Part shown: positions 9,463 through 20,640 of the stretch, piece after piece
Layout: each line of letters begins with the position of its first letter
Position numbering within the stretch: the stretch's first letter is position 1
Assembly: GCF_008831285.2 (NCBI RefSeq)
Contig: NW_022205025.1
Coordinates: forward strand, 1 to 24,071
Direction: 5' to 3'
Source of the DNA: Nymphaea colorata
Lineage: Eukaryota > Streptophyta > Magnoliopsida > Nymphaeales > Nymphaeaceae
DNA length: 24,071 bases
The notes under the pieces: model-generated
The model's input: only the letters and a program-made list of their open reading frames with translations
Databases searched by the model: none
What the model was told of the DNA's origin: nothing
Translations under genes and position numbers: made by a program

Positions 9463-9999
9463 CTAATTCATCCAATCAACAAGGTCAGACATGATCCCGG
9501 CAATATTAGTAGACAATGAACATTGTCGTTAATGAGACGGCTTCAAAAATAAAGAAAGCAGTGCAAAAAATTAGGACTAATTATTTTGTTTTGATTTATG
9601 GTGTACATGAAACTCTATTTTTTGTTTCCATGCATTTATAAGGAGGAAGTGAAATTTTACTAGGGAAAGAAACATATTCAAAAGGTAAACTTGCTGGCAT
9701 TAGTTTAATGTGTGTGAATAATTAGGTTCAATATTCACTATTTTAGTTGGATTCAGGCTCATATTCAAATGCAAAATAGCATAGTCATCATCCCCATTAA
9801 TTTCAATTATTAATCTGATTTTTCTCTTTTTCGTAATAAAATCCAGTTAATCAGTTGTCAACGGGTTAGTAATGTAAAATTAAAGCTTGATATTTGGAAA
9901 TTATGGATGTTGATAGAACTTCTCTCCATGGTAAGCAGGACCAAGTAGTCTAAGTAGCAGTTCAAGCATGGAATTTATGATAGGACAAAGAGTTGGTAC
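9463..9999 (-). other. Intron of kinase pseudogene B (537 bp)
   Basis: The donor is GCACCAG|GTACC (exon ends at 10000) and the acceptor AATTAG|AATTCGGG (exon resumes at 9462). Joining them in phase 1 regenerates APEFG, the expected APE motif at the end of the activation segment. An intron in the kinase domain is known in the Xa21-type family. The acceptor of kinase copy A is mutated to AA. Confidence 0.85.
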
Positions 10000-10505
10000 C
10001 TGGTGCAATGTATCCGGTGGTTCCAAGTGTACTTGTAAGAGTTGAAGATTTGTGACCAACTGGCATCTTTGCAATGCCAAAGCCACCAACATGTGCTGTC
10101 ATGTTCTCATCTAGCAGCACATTACTTGGCTTTAGATCACAATGATCTATAGTCTCCCAACAACCCTGGTGAAGATATTCTAGAGCACAAGCAACGTCAA
10201 TCATGATATCCAATCTTTGGAAGAGATTCAAGTGATGGCTACCTGAATGTAGACAGGTTTCTAGGCTCCCAAGGGGCATGTATTGGAGAACTGAAGCCTT
10301 GAAATCTGCACTGAGCAAGATGTGATGACTCTGAGAAGGTTTCAGTGTCTAATTTACAGCCACCGTTGTTCCATCCACCAAAATTCCTTTATACACTGAA
10401 CAAAAGCTTCCACTGCCCAGAAAATTTGCATTGCTGAAGTTGTTTGTCGCTTGAGATAACATTCTGTATGTAATCACTGGGAGGGTAATTCCACGAAATC
10501 TTTAA

Positions 10506-10720
10506 ACCTCATGATAATGTCTCTCCAACCCCCTCTTTCTATATTTTGCACGTTTTTTTGAAAAAAAAAACATTAAAAACAAAAAAAATGTTTTTAATTC
10601 ATTTTTAACGTGTTTCACTTTTTTCACTTTTTCAGTTTTTTTCATGCCAAACAGTTTTTTTTTATTTTTATTTGTTGCAAAATCTATTTATCTTGTGATG
10701 TTTGTGCTATTAGTTTCACA
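10506..10720. repeat. Low-complexity A/T homopolymer tract
   Basis: It consists of runs of T and A (for example GTTTTTTTGAAAAAAAAAAC at 10552-10571) and repeated TTTTTCA-type motifs. It directly abuts the truncated 5' side of kinase pseudogene B. Confidence 0.7.
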
Positions 10721-10879
10721 CTTATTTTATTTTTCTCCCATTTTTAGTTTTTAAAATTTTTGAAAATTAATCTCACCATTTAAAACCCCGAGACATTATT
10801 TTGTAACTATTGTTTGAACTTCGAAGATTAGACCATAATGAACGGTAGCTTTTACAAATCTGAATATTCTCTTGACAGC

Positions 10880-11150
10880 TCCAAATCTGGTTCTAAAACT
10901 GAGCTCTAGATCAAAGACTAAGCCTTTGATCCAAAATCAGATCCAAATTCAAAGTTTTAGATCCAAAGTAGAACCTTAGATCTAGACCCAAATCCAAATC
11001 TAAGACCCAGATCTAAAATTCTGCCCTAGATCGAAAGAGATGTTTAAAAATTCATAATTAGACTCAAGAATTAAAATCGGGCCCAAAATAGGAAAATGGA
11101 TTCAGAAAATCACCCACAGGTCTAGATTAGATAAGAAAAACTAATAATCT
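10880..11150. repeat. Degenerate AGATCCAAA / AGATCTAAA repeat
   Basis: A run of short, imperfect motifs (AGATCCAAA, AGATCTAGA, ACCCAAATCCAAATCTAAG) without a fixed period. It resembles, on the opposite strand, the GGATTTAGATT-rich tract at 15060-15370. Nothing in it looks coding. Confidence 0.55.
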
Positions 11151-11479
11151 AGACAAAAAAAATATTTGAGACTCAAATGTTTGAAATCAAAACCAAGAAT
11201 CAATTCCCAACACATTCGCAAGCTCCCCCTCGCTTTTCAGTTTGACTCAGCTTCGTAAAATTCGAACCTGGATGTACAATCTTTATTTCAAGCCTAAGCA
11301 CCTATCGAATCCATGATCCAACCTTTGACATCGATCTGGGCCCTTCCCATTCAAGGAAACTAGATCCAGATTAAAAACGAACCTGCAATCATAGAAAACA
11401 GAGCCAAACCCGTTTTATAAAAGGAATATTTTACCTATTAAAAGAATTACATATTTTTGTTGTTAAAATTTTATTTTTT

Positions 11480-12120
11480 TAGGGTGGGACCTAACTGGGG
11501 ATGGCAGAGGGCAAAGGCCACCCTCAAGTTGCCCCCATGAGCCTAGTTTTGGCAGCACTTGTTGCACTGCCTAGAGCACTTGGTGCGCTACTAAGTGCTC
11601 TGGCGAAGGGTGCAGGGTGCTGTCTTGCACTCTGGCTTAGGGTGCTCGGTGCTTTCAGGTGCTATGGTTGAGAGTGCACGGCCGCACCAAGTGCTCTGTC
11701 AACTCTCTCCAAAAGGTGTTTGCAGGACCAAGGGCTAATATCCACAAGTCAAAACCTATAAAAGAATCTAAAAATAAAAATAATTCACAAAATAAAAAAT
11801 TCATAAGAAATCTTGAGAAATTAAAACTCCTTCAAATGTTGAATTTTGGCTTCATTTCTTTTTATAAATACCCCCACATCTTGATCCTTGGTTATAAGCA
11901 ACCTTTGAGGAACTCCTTGAGCCCTCTAACTTAGGGCTTGGAATCTCTCTTCCTTCATCTATTCTTCTTTCACTCTTTCAACACTTATTTATCTTCAACC
12001 AGTGCAAAGGAGAGCACGTAGGAGACCCTTGGAAGCTTCTTCAATAAGTCAGAGTTCTCACTTTGGAAGTTTCATTGTTCCATAAAAGTAAAGGACTCAT
12101 CTCTTCTTGAACTATACCAT
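11480..12120 (+). promoter_or_regulatory. Possible LTR-type promoter or solo LTR remnant
   Basis: A relatively GC-rich stretch (11490-11740) is followed by a TATA-like TATAAATACCCCC (about 11863-11877). After it comes a pyrimidine-rich leader-like region (TCTCTCTTCCTTCATC near 11944). That order of GC-rich DNA, TATA and CT-rich leader is typical of plant LTR U3/R regions, and also of ordinary promoters. I found no paired LTR, TG..CA ends, primer-binding site or downstream gene. The plus-strand frame at 11659-11934 shows no domain. Confidence 0.28.
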
Positions 12121-12889
12121 CTCGAGGCATGTAGTTTCAATTTCTCCTGCTCTTCCCTTCATCAACTCCCCATGGCCATGTAAGAGAGTTCTTGAAATTT
12201 CTTATTCAGAGCCAAGAGCCACTCTAAAATGCACTGGGAACATGAGCAATGTGATGCCAAGTCTTCTTTACTTGATCAACTCAAATAGGCATGATATGTT
12301 TTTTTCTTCTTCTATTGAATGTATGCATTCGTTGTATCTCTACGAATCGATAATGTGCATGTATGGCTAGTTGATTTTTCTTTTCATAGATGGATGAGAG
12401 CTTGTGGTGAGATTTTTTATTTTTATATTGATTTTTGAGGTTGGGTATTGTCAAACTCAGGAAAAACAAGATGTTAAACTGCATTTTCATATTATCACTA
12501 TGATTAGTTTTGACATCTTTCAAATCCTCATTCCCTTGATAAAATAACTATTAGTTGTCCTATTAGTAGTATTAAAAGAGTGATCCACCTTTAAAAGAGT
12601 GTCTTCCTATCAGGTTTGAAGCACAAAAAGAGTGTCTCTCTCTCAACCCCAATGGTGGGAAGGGCATACATTTTGGCAATACATAAGAGTAAATGAAATA
12701 TTTTCAATTTTGTCTATATATGTATGTGTGTACATATATCCTATTTTTAAAAAATTTAAAAATAAGTCCTCCGTCCATGAACCCAAGTTGTTCTTCTCTT
12801 GCCTTCATTAAAATATTGAAGTTGAAAATTTTCAAAATTATATCCTTAATCTTAATTTCTAAATAAAAATAAAAAGAGGGGTTAAAATA
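12121..12889. other. Unassigned intergenic DNA
   Basis: No recognisable gene. The open frames at 12107-12370 (+) and 12281-12523 (-) overlap each other and carry no motifs. Confidence 0.5.
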
Positions 12890-13620
12890 TCACGTTATTA
12901 TATCATTTTTCTTTCTTCTTTTATTCGCCCTTTCTCATGTTTCTTTTTTTTCTCTTAGAATCTTTATGTCTCTCTGATTATTCTCTTAAAATCAACCTTT
13001 GCTAATCTTCCTTTCTCTATTTCTTTTCTCTCCCTTAAAAATCTGGACATTTCTCTTGCTCTCATTTTTTCTTAAAATCTTTTGCTGTTCTAAAAGTTTT
13101 TCTCTCTTCATTTCTTTTGTCTCCTTTCAAAATCTTAATCTCTCTCTCCCTCTCGCGCGCATTTTTCTCTTAAACTCCCTTGCTCTTCTACTAGTTTTCT
13201 TCTCTCTTTAAAATATTTATCTCTCTCTCTCACTCTCCCATTCATTTCTTTTGTCTCTTTTCAAAATCTTTATCTCTCTCTCCCTCTCGCGCGCATTTTT
13301 CTCTTAAACTCCCTTGCTCTTCTACTAGTTTTCTTCTCTCTTTAAAATATTTGTCTCTCTCTCTCACTCTCCCATTTTTCTCTTAAAATCTCTTGCTCTT
13401 CTACTAGTTTTTCTCTTAAAATCTCTTTCTTTTCTACTAGATTTTCGCTTTATTTCTTTTCACTCACTCATAAATCTTTATTTCTCTATTTTAATTTTCG
13501 CTTAAATTGCTCTTTTACTAGTTTTTCTTTGTCTATATTTTCTCTCTCTAAAATATCTTTATCTCACCCTCTCTAACTGTTCCGTTAAATGAAATATTTT
13601 CCTTTAAAAATATTTTCCTT
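12890..13620. repeat. Pyrimidine-rich tract (CT/TTC-rich on + strand)
   Basis: About 700 bp in which the plus strand is dominated by T and C, with many TCTCTC runs, and the recurring motifs TTCTCTTAAA and CTTCTACTAG. The open frame 12999-13211 (F-, L- and S-rich) is a by-product of this composition. Confidence 0.85.
13108..13375. repeat. 134-bp tandem duplication
   Basis: Unit 1 is 13108-13241 and unit 2 is 13242-13375, nearly identical. Each starts TCATTTCTTTTGTCTC, contains CTCTCGCGCGCATTTTTCTC and ends CTCACTCTCCCAT. A shorter diverged partial unit with TCTTAAAATCTCTTGCTCTT follows. High identity points to a recent event. Confidence 0.93.
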
Positions 13621-13864
13621 CATTTGCTTTATAAAGTTTTAACTTTTTTACCAAATACCACATGCCACATATAGGTTGAAGATAATGTTTGGGTGAATAT
13701 GAAGTGCATGGGGAATGAACATAGCCATAAATTAGTTACCCATGATAAAGGTTTCGGAATGGCCAAGCCTCGTACTGACGGGCAAGTTCTTTTTTTGTCT
13801 ATTTTGAAAATAAAAATTATTTTTAATACACTTCAAAAACAAAACCTAAACAAATTTTGGGATG

Positions 13865-14110
13865 CAAACAACCTTATTTGCATAGAAGGCAATATCTGGC
13901 TGGGTGAGGGACACATATTGCAATGCTCCCACAATTTTTCAATATAAATTAGCATCCTTAAACTTCAAACTGTTACCAGCAAATAATTTTATGAATGTGG
14001 CCATCGGCGTGTTCATGGGTTTGGCTTCATGCATTTTTGTATGCTTGAAATGATTGAAGTTATTACTTTCTTTGATATAACAGCAGGCTTCATCTTAACA
14101 TTGGTGGATT
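13865..14110 (-). mobile_element. Ty1/copia reverse-transcriptase fragment, copy 3
   Basis: The minus strand reads KHTKMHEAKPMNTPMAT, IKLFAGNSLKFKDANLY, a stop, KIVGALQYVSLTQPDIAF, then YANKVVCI. This is the same RT segment as at 6395-6670 and keeps better LQY and PDIAF motifs. It lacks the repeated flank of the 6.5-7.2 kb pair. It is an orphan fragment with one in-frame TGA. Confidence 0.82.
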
Positions 14111-15050
14111 CAAAAAAATAATAATCATAAATCATAGCAACAAAAGAACATGAACTTAATGAGGTTTCTTTTGGCAATGTTTTGTAACATATTTTATTGA
14201 TGTTTTAATTAATTAAATGGATTTCAATTTTATCAAAGTGCTTCCTAAATGTTGTTTGTCACATTCAGGTCTGTACATGAGTATAAAAATTCAATCACGC
14301 AATTAGTATGCTTCACATATAGTTCTGATGCTCATATCTTGCTTCGAGCGAGTAACCAAACCTGGTGATTGGTTATACAGATTATAGACGATAATTAATC
14401 ACTGAGTTGATCTGACCATCACATACAGATTCTAGTATTTGGATCCCTATGTTACTGGAATGACAAAAATCCAGCATCCATAAGTTAAAGCACACAAATA
14501 AGCCAACAACCAGCAACATCTAGCTCCAAAAAAAAAAATCAAAATATCATCAAAGATAATCACAACAAGACATTATTGTTATGCATGGAATGTTGTAACA
14601 TAATATTACATAAATGTGCTTAATACGAGTGGATGTTGATGACATAAATTTGTTAACATAAATTTGCTTAGCACACAGAAACAGTTATACACTGTTATTG
14701 TTGCCAAACGGAACCAATATGCAGAGGCAAGTTACGATGTACGTAGCTTCACCCAGCTCTGTTGGTGGTGAAAAAAGGCCCCGTCAGAGGTAAGGGGTTT
14801 TCTTGTAGTGGCCGCTATCACCATCTCCGATATCTTTGGCCGAGTAAAGGCTGCTCAAGCCATGATAGTTACAAGAAAATGATCAAATAAAATTATTCTG
14901 TGTGCTAAACAAAATCAAGTCAGAAAAAATGGAGAATCAAAATGAAAAATTAACCTATGAATGTCCAACAAAGAGAACTTTAGAATTTGTCATTGAGTGG
15001 ATATGGCCAATCATAGCCGAAAGGTCATATAGAGCCAATTCCTTCCAAAT
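14111..15050. other. Unassigned intergenic DNA
   Basis: No gene recognised. A TGTTAACA at 14651-14658 matches the first eight bases of the gypsy LTR at 20973 and is noted only as a possible distant boundary. The region 14700-14890 is slightly more GC-rich but shows no coding motif. Confidence 0.45.
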
Positions 15051-15059
15051 TAGAGTTGT

Positions 15060-15370
15060 CAGTATATTTGATTTTAATTGGATATCCAACCAAACCAGTT
15101 CAAAAAATATCGAATATGGAAAGAAATTTAACATCCAATTAAAAAATTGGATCGGATTCAGGTTTAATAAACGACATCTGACTGGATCCTGATTCAGATT
15201 TGGATGTACATATATATCCAACTGGATTTAGATTTAGATTCAGACACGGATTGGATTGAATTTTAAATAAAAATCTTATATTCAAATGCTCTTACATTTT
15301 GAAAATCAGCCAGAATTGATTCAAAATTCGAATTCAGATTGTGATATTGGATTTTAGATCCATTGTTTGT
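15060..15370. repeat. Degenerate GGATTTAGATT-type repeat
   Basis: Recurrent imperfect motifs such as GGATCGGATTCAGG, GGATTTAGATTTAGATTC and GGATTGGATTG, without a fixed period. The overlapping open frames on both strands (14902-15192 and 14955-15221) come from this composition. Confidence 0.55.
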
Positions 15371-16847
15371 ATTTTGGATTTTTGTCTCCTATATATGGGC
15401 CTAGTTGTTTCCAAGTTTGAGACGATAAGGGCAACGATCAAGAACACAAGTTCATGAGAGGAGAAAAAGGATAATCTAAACTTATTCTGCAAGAGAGACC
15501 CCCACAACACAGGAAGCGCTGGTACAGGTTGTCTTTCGATTTCGACGATGGAAACAATAGGTATGATGTAGGAAAGAATGTGGAATGAAATCATAATCCA
15601 AGCCGACCATGAAACAGAGCCTCAGGGATTTGATCGCATTCCCAGTCAGCACTAAAGGGAATCGATTTACAACAAAGCTTGATCACATCCTTATGAAGGT
15701 TATGGTGCTGGCTCAGAGCATTAGCCTGAAAAACCACAAGCCAGCTCAGAGCAGTGGTGGAGTCAACAATTTTGTCTTTAAACTTCAACCTTGCGCTAAA
15801 TTTAAATTTCAATCTTTAAGGGGCACTCATATGCAAAAAAGATAAACTTGATGAGCTGGGGTGCCCACACCAGCTACAACATTGCCACTGGATCAGAGCC
15901 CAATTGAAAGTCTTATCTATAATTTGGTACTCTATTATAGCTTTCATGGATGAATGGTGCCAAAATGCCCCTTTGAGACACTTTTGTCCAGCATATGAGG
16001 GTGCAAGCAAACACCAAAATGAATGTATGTGACACTCAACTCTCTTATCTTTTTCCGTTTTATTCAATTTTTGACATACCAGTATGGATCGGACCAAAGT
16101 TCTTATGTATGCTAATACTTTGTCCTTTATAGGGTGTTATAGATACCCAATCCGACCCAAACAAATAATAGATGGAATGGACGAAGTTCAGAAAAAATAA
16201 TTACACCTCCTCAAACAAACACGTGACCGAGTCTAAATTTTGTTTTTAAAACATATGGTGTAAACAAACACTCCAAGAACCGACTGTTACAGGCCATAAT
16301 GTTTTTATAAATGTTTACAGAAGCCAAAGTGATTTTTTTAAAAAAAAAAATTGCCAACGATTAAGTTTACATTTCTCTACATCTGGGAGGGTACTACTGA
16401 ACTCATGATCACCAGGTGAGCCACAATTTTTTTCTCTAATTCTTAAGGCCATTTTTTTGTCTTTCTAACTTGGGTCATTTGGCACCCCACCCCGTCCATT
16501 GACTTGAGTGTTAGGGGGGCAAGCATACCATCTATTACCTTAACATGTGGAAGAACAACTTGTGCAAGACAAGTTCCACAGGGATAAATTGTCTGCATTT
16601 TGAGGTCAGTCGGATGAAGGGAACATCTTTTAGGAGAAAGATCTCATTTTGACAGAAAAATCCATCCTAGGGTTTAAGCATTCAGCATGATACATTAATG
16701 GGGGCGAAACATTCAATACGAGTGCTGTCAATATTAAAACTAAGAAGTGAATCATTAACACTTGCTCATGCCGTGAGAACTCTCACTATACAGGAACCTC
16801 ACACCACTTCAGCACACACTTGACCCACTTGTAGGGCCATATAGGAG
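15371..16847. other. Unassigned intergenic DNA with one MITE-like terminus
   Basis: The only structured signal is CAGTGGTGGAGTC at 15752-15764, which resembles the termini at 3034 and 7363. Overlapping open frames (15334-15594, 15591-15812, 15609-15845, 15816-16097) on both strands have no family resemblance. Confidence 0.4.
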
Positions 16848-16990
16848 CCGAGTCAAAATTAAGCTCGTTCAGCTTGGCTCGAGCTCGTGTTTAGCTATGC
16901 AAGGTCATCTTGAACTCAATTCGATAGACCAAGCCACACCTCGAGCATGACTCTTTTAAGTTCGCTTACCAACTCCCCATTTGACCTAGT
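16848..16990. repeat. Third dispersed copy of the GCTCGAGCTCG-type repeat of blocks A/B
   Basis: AATTCGATAGACCAA near 16918, followed by TTAAGTTCGCTTACCAACT near 16957, matches the pattern in blocks A and B (CAATTCGATCGACCAAAAT at 2241, TTCAAGTTCCTTTACCAAC near 7643). It is also preceded by GGCTCGAGCTCG. Only this inner part is shared, so the motif belongs to a dispersed repeat that was already inside the duplicated block. Confidence 0.5.
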
Positions 16991-19180
16991 TTCTTTCTTT
17001 GGTTTTAAGCTTTATCACCTGAGTTCGGGGTGTGGGTGCCGAAGCGGCACATTATAAAAAATTTATGTGCAGCTATGCGGTAAGGGTATTTTATTATTAT
17101 TATTTTTATTAATTTATTATATATATAACAGAATAAACATGCATATTGTTCGCACCCCACTCCTTCTTCAAGGAGGTCGAAATGCGGGTCAGCAAAATTC
17201 TTTTAAAATTGGGGTTTTCAGAAAATTTTCAAGAGAAAAGGATCCGCTCGTCGGTACGAGGTCCTACCATTCCTGCCACTTTTAACAGGGGTAATTAGAC
17301 CAAGGACTAAGGATCATTTGGATCATATACGAGTTATTGATGTAAGTCCTATATGCTTATGCATTGAGGTTTTGGATTCAAGAACCGAAATTCATTTTTT
17401 TGAATTAATGAATTTGAATATTGGGGGTTTTCAAGTTGGTTTAAAAACCTTTGTTTTGGTGTTATTTGAAACACATAATTCTTGAGGATTTTTGAAGATT
17501 TGGAATTGAGTTCTTTGTTGTGAACTCTAGATGATGATGATCATCTTATGATAAAAATTGATTTTGAACTCTTCTTTTGTCAAATCATGTGATTTGTAGA
17601 ATTCATTCTTTTGAAAGAACATAGGTTCCAAATTGTTAGAAAACATGTTGTTTTTCAAATGCACTTTGGCCAAAAGATTATGAATGCATTGCTTGTGTTT
17701 TCTTTTGAAGTTAAGTGAGGTTTACAAATTCTCATTGCAATATGACTTGGTCACTTTTTGCAACTTAAATTTGAATCACTTAATTTCTTGAGAATGTGCA
17801 TGTGGTGCTATTGATTTTGAGTGAAAGTGAAGACATGAAACGAGAAGAGAAACTATATGGAACATTCATTATTCTCTCTCTCATAAACCCTCAAGATTCA
17901 TTCATATGAAACATACATTCTTCACTCCCTCATAATCTCTCAAAGTCCGTATTGCACGTCATACAATCTATGCATGAAGATTGATTAAAATGTAGGACTT
18001 TCTCTATATGTGCTCATTATATGATTAAGCACATGAATTAGAGATGTAGTCCATAAGCTTGAGGCTTGACATAAAATTATCAAAATGGTGAAAATATATA
18101 AATGATGTCAAGTAAAATCTTTGAAATGGATGGGAGACGTGGAGGACATCCACTTTTGTCTCAAAATAGCTAAAAATCGGACATTGTGTTGAATTAAATA
18201 GCTGAAAATTGTCGACATTGATTCCAATAAATATCTTGTTTCTTAGATGGAAATGACAAGTCTTTCAAATAGATTCCAATTCCAGATTTGATAGTAATGA
18301 GATCGTCAACTCTTTTGGATGATTCTAGGATAGTTGGTATTTCAAATATGTAAACTTTGACATTCTTAAACCAATTCCTATGAAACATGATCTGATTTCA
18401 ACAACATACATACATCTTACGTATAGATTTGCTGAAATTAAGTAAAAATGAAATGAAAATGATTCATAGTCTTGCACTAGGAAAATCAATAAAAATGGCC
18501 CATTTCCTTAAAAACCGGTTTGAAAACATGTTCCAACCTGATTTTAAGGGAGGAATGTAATTTTTGACAAGAAATCGGATACATATATGTACATATATAA
18601 CAATGTATACATATACGTACCTTACTTTTCAAAATGAAATTTTATCAAGGGACCGCATGACTCATGAATCATGATGTTTCATGGCTGGGTTCTTTTATGT
18701 AGAAAGATTGAAAACTTGTTTCAAATCTTCCCCACTACCCTTGATTAATTAAATTGAAAGACATGAATCAAAATGACTGTGAATAAGAAAGAAAATAAAA
18801 CAATACTCAAGCTTATTCGTCCATCATTTCGCCATGCAAGGGTGGATCACATTCATAAAAACATACCCATCCCTTATAGGCATTTTCATCATACGTGATG
18901 TAGCAAAATCACTCTCTCACCGTGGGATTCTCTCATAGTAGGGAGTTCAAAATGGTATTAAGTTGATTCCTTTGAAAGGGACGTGGCCTTGGGGCCCATT
19001 TCAAAATTTGATACTTGGGTTCATATTTAACAAAAACCGACATATGCATGAATTATGCATTAACATGTACATTGAAGCGTAGGTTTCCCTTAACTGGACA
19101 TCATTCCCAGCCGTAAGCAAATGAAAATAAACCCTCCCACGAATTGCTGGAATTAAAATAAATCAACAATAAGCTAAAGT
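16991..19180. other. Unassigned DNA left of the gypsy LTR, possibly its U5 or flank
   Basis: It contains a short ATT/TATA simple-repeat run (17088-17128) and long stretches of TTTGAA-rich DNA. Composition from about 17300 onward resembles the LTR to its right, so part of this may be R/U5, but I could not find the outer LTR end. The plus frame 17067-17285 shows no known motif, and no gene is evident. Confidence 0.35.
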
Positions 19181-19581
19181 AGAAGAGAAGTGAGTTAAGA
19201 TCACCTACCTTGCGGTCGGTCTTGATGTTTGTCCTTCGTCTTCACTTGTTTTCTAACTCAAGCAATCCTAAACAAGAATCCAACCGTGGATTCAAGCTTA
19301 GCAAAGCTAAAATAAGAAATAGCTTGCTTGCTGGAATTTGAAGTGGCAAAGAGGGCTTCTCACCACGAAAATCCTAAGTAAGGATTCACTTAAGCACCCT
19401 AACTTAGCAAAATCAATGGTGAGAATAGAAGAAAGTGAAGAAGAGAATGGGAGAAAAAGGGGAAGGGGGCTTGGACGAACCTCTTCTCTCTTCCTTGGCT
19501 TCTCACTCCTAGCTCCTTGGCTGCAGCAATTTGATAGAATGCTCCAAAATTTCGTCCCCCTCCTTGGTGGCCAAGGGGAGG

Positions 19582-19589
19582 TTTATATA
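19582..19589 (-). promoter_or_regulatory. TATA box of the LTR promoter
   Basis: The minus strand reads CCTCCTCTATATAAACCTCC, a strong plant-type TATA context. Transcription would start about 30 bases downstream, near 19550. A short imperfect hairpin (CCTTGG/CCAAGG, 19562-19576) overlaps the predicted start. Confidence 0.6.
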
Positions 19590-20640
19590 GAGGAGGAGGT
19601 GGGTTCAACCACCTTCTTAATTCACCTTGGGAACTTGCTTAAGACCTTGGGGACTTGTAAAATGAGATAAATAGACTTTAAAGGCTCTAATTGACCATTT
19701 CTCAGCCCATTTCCACGAGCTAGGTGGGCTGGGCTAGGTTTGGTCAACATGGGTTCAGACCTAGGTGACGGTTTTGACCAAAATTTTGGATGAAAATGCC
19801 ATTGCACAGGGTTTTGCCCTTATTTTGTACTTTTTATTTATTTTTTGTTTGAAATCGAGCTTATAAGGTTAAAACCTAGTTACTAAGCTCCAAATGCCAT
19901 TGAATTATGATAATTCAATTTAAATTTTAATAAAATTTAAAAATTTTATCAAATTTGGTTCGAAAAGGGTATTTTCGTCCAAAACTTGATTGAAAATGGA
20001 TTTCAACTGAGTCAAACTTTCACTTGAGAAATTCAATTTAAATTTGGTATTTGATTCATGCATTTGACAAATTCAAATGTTTATTTGCCTTTCATAAACC
20101 AATTTAGGCTTTTTAATCTTAATTTGACCGCAGAAGGGCAAAATTGTTCAAATTGATCAATTTCGACCAATTGACCAAAGTCAAAGCTCATTTGCGAGTA
20201 GTTTGACTTTATTTGAGGTAATTTGATAAATTTGGGTCAAGAAAGCTCTTAATTGAGCTAAACTGTACTTTGACTGAGTTTAGTCAAAGTGGGTTTGGTT
20301 CGGTCAAAGTCTATTTTCGTCCATTAATTGGATCATGAGACATACTTACGTTTTGACTGTGTTGAGCCCGTGGTGACCGAACCTAGCTGGAATTGACACC
20401 ACATTTGAGTGCACCCGGGTCAAACCTACTTGGATTAAGTAGGTTAGGTGAGTTTGACCAGTCTAGTAATTACTTCCTTGAAAATGATTTTTTTTCTTTA
20501 AGGAGGACCTGGTTAAAGAAGAGAGAGAGACATAAATGTCTCTCTTTTCCTTGGTTTCTCCTTTATTTCTTCTTGAAAATGACTTTTCTTCAATTAATTT
20601 GAGAGAAAATATTTATTTATTATTTTTTTTTTACATGGAG

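Larger units (their letters stand above)
9062..10505 (-). pseudogene. LRR receptor-like kinase, kinase domain with one intron (copy B)
   Basis: The minus strand encodes most of a kinase domain of the LRR-XII receptor family. In order: VITYRMLSQATNNFSNA, the glycine loop GSGSFCSVYKG (10400-10418), and VAVN followed by a TAG at 10349-10351. Then come DFKASVLQYMPLGSLE, HCDLKPSNVLLD (HCD at 10136-10144), VGGFGIAK and GTTGYIAP. After an intron come EFGMAGKVSTKADIYSYGI, DFTLRQWVAEPFP, METGLSCS and MDMKEVVARP. The defects are clear. The catalytic lysine of VAVK is Asn, the metal-binding Asp of DFG is Gly, and about 35 residues of the alpha-C region are missing after the TAG. A second stop (TAA, 9098-9100) truncates the C-terminus, which would otherwise run on as TIRRKASPLEE to 9062-9064. 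No LRR or signal peptide lies upstream (above 10505). It cannot encode an active kinase. Confidence 0.9.

Noticed and set aside
12999-13211. 70-residue F/L/S-rich frame resembling a membrane protein
   Set aside because: Explained by the pyrimidine-rich composition (TTT, CTC and TCT codons) and overlaps the tandem repeat.
13693-13947. Frame containing GFGMAKP, which looks like a kinase DFG-MAK motif
   Set aside because: No other kinase motif surrounds it, and its right part is antisense to the copia fragment.
15609-15845. Overlapping frames on both strands around 15.3-16.1 kb
   Set aside because: Mutually overlapping, none with recognisable motifs; expected by chance.
18590-18622. TACATATATAA/TATACATATACGTA palindromic stretch
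   Set aside because: Short AT-rich near-palindromes are expected by chance in this composition.
19338-19670. 110-residue plus-strand frame over the LTR promoter
   Set aside because: Antisense to the predicted TATA box and leader; the K/R/E-rich part is the complement of the CT-rich leader.
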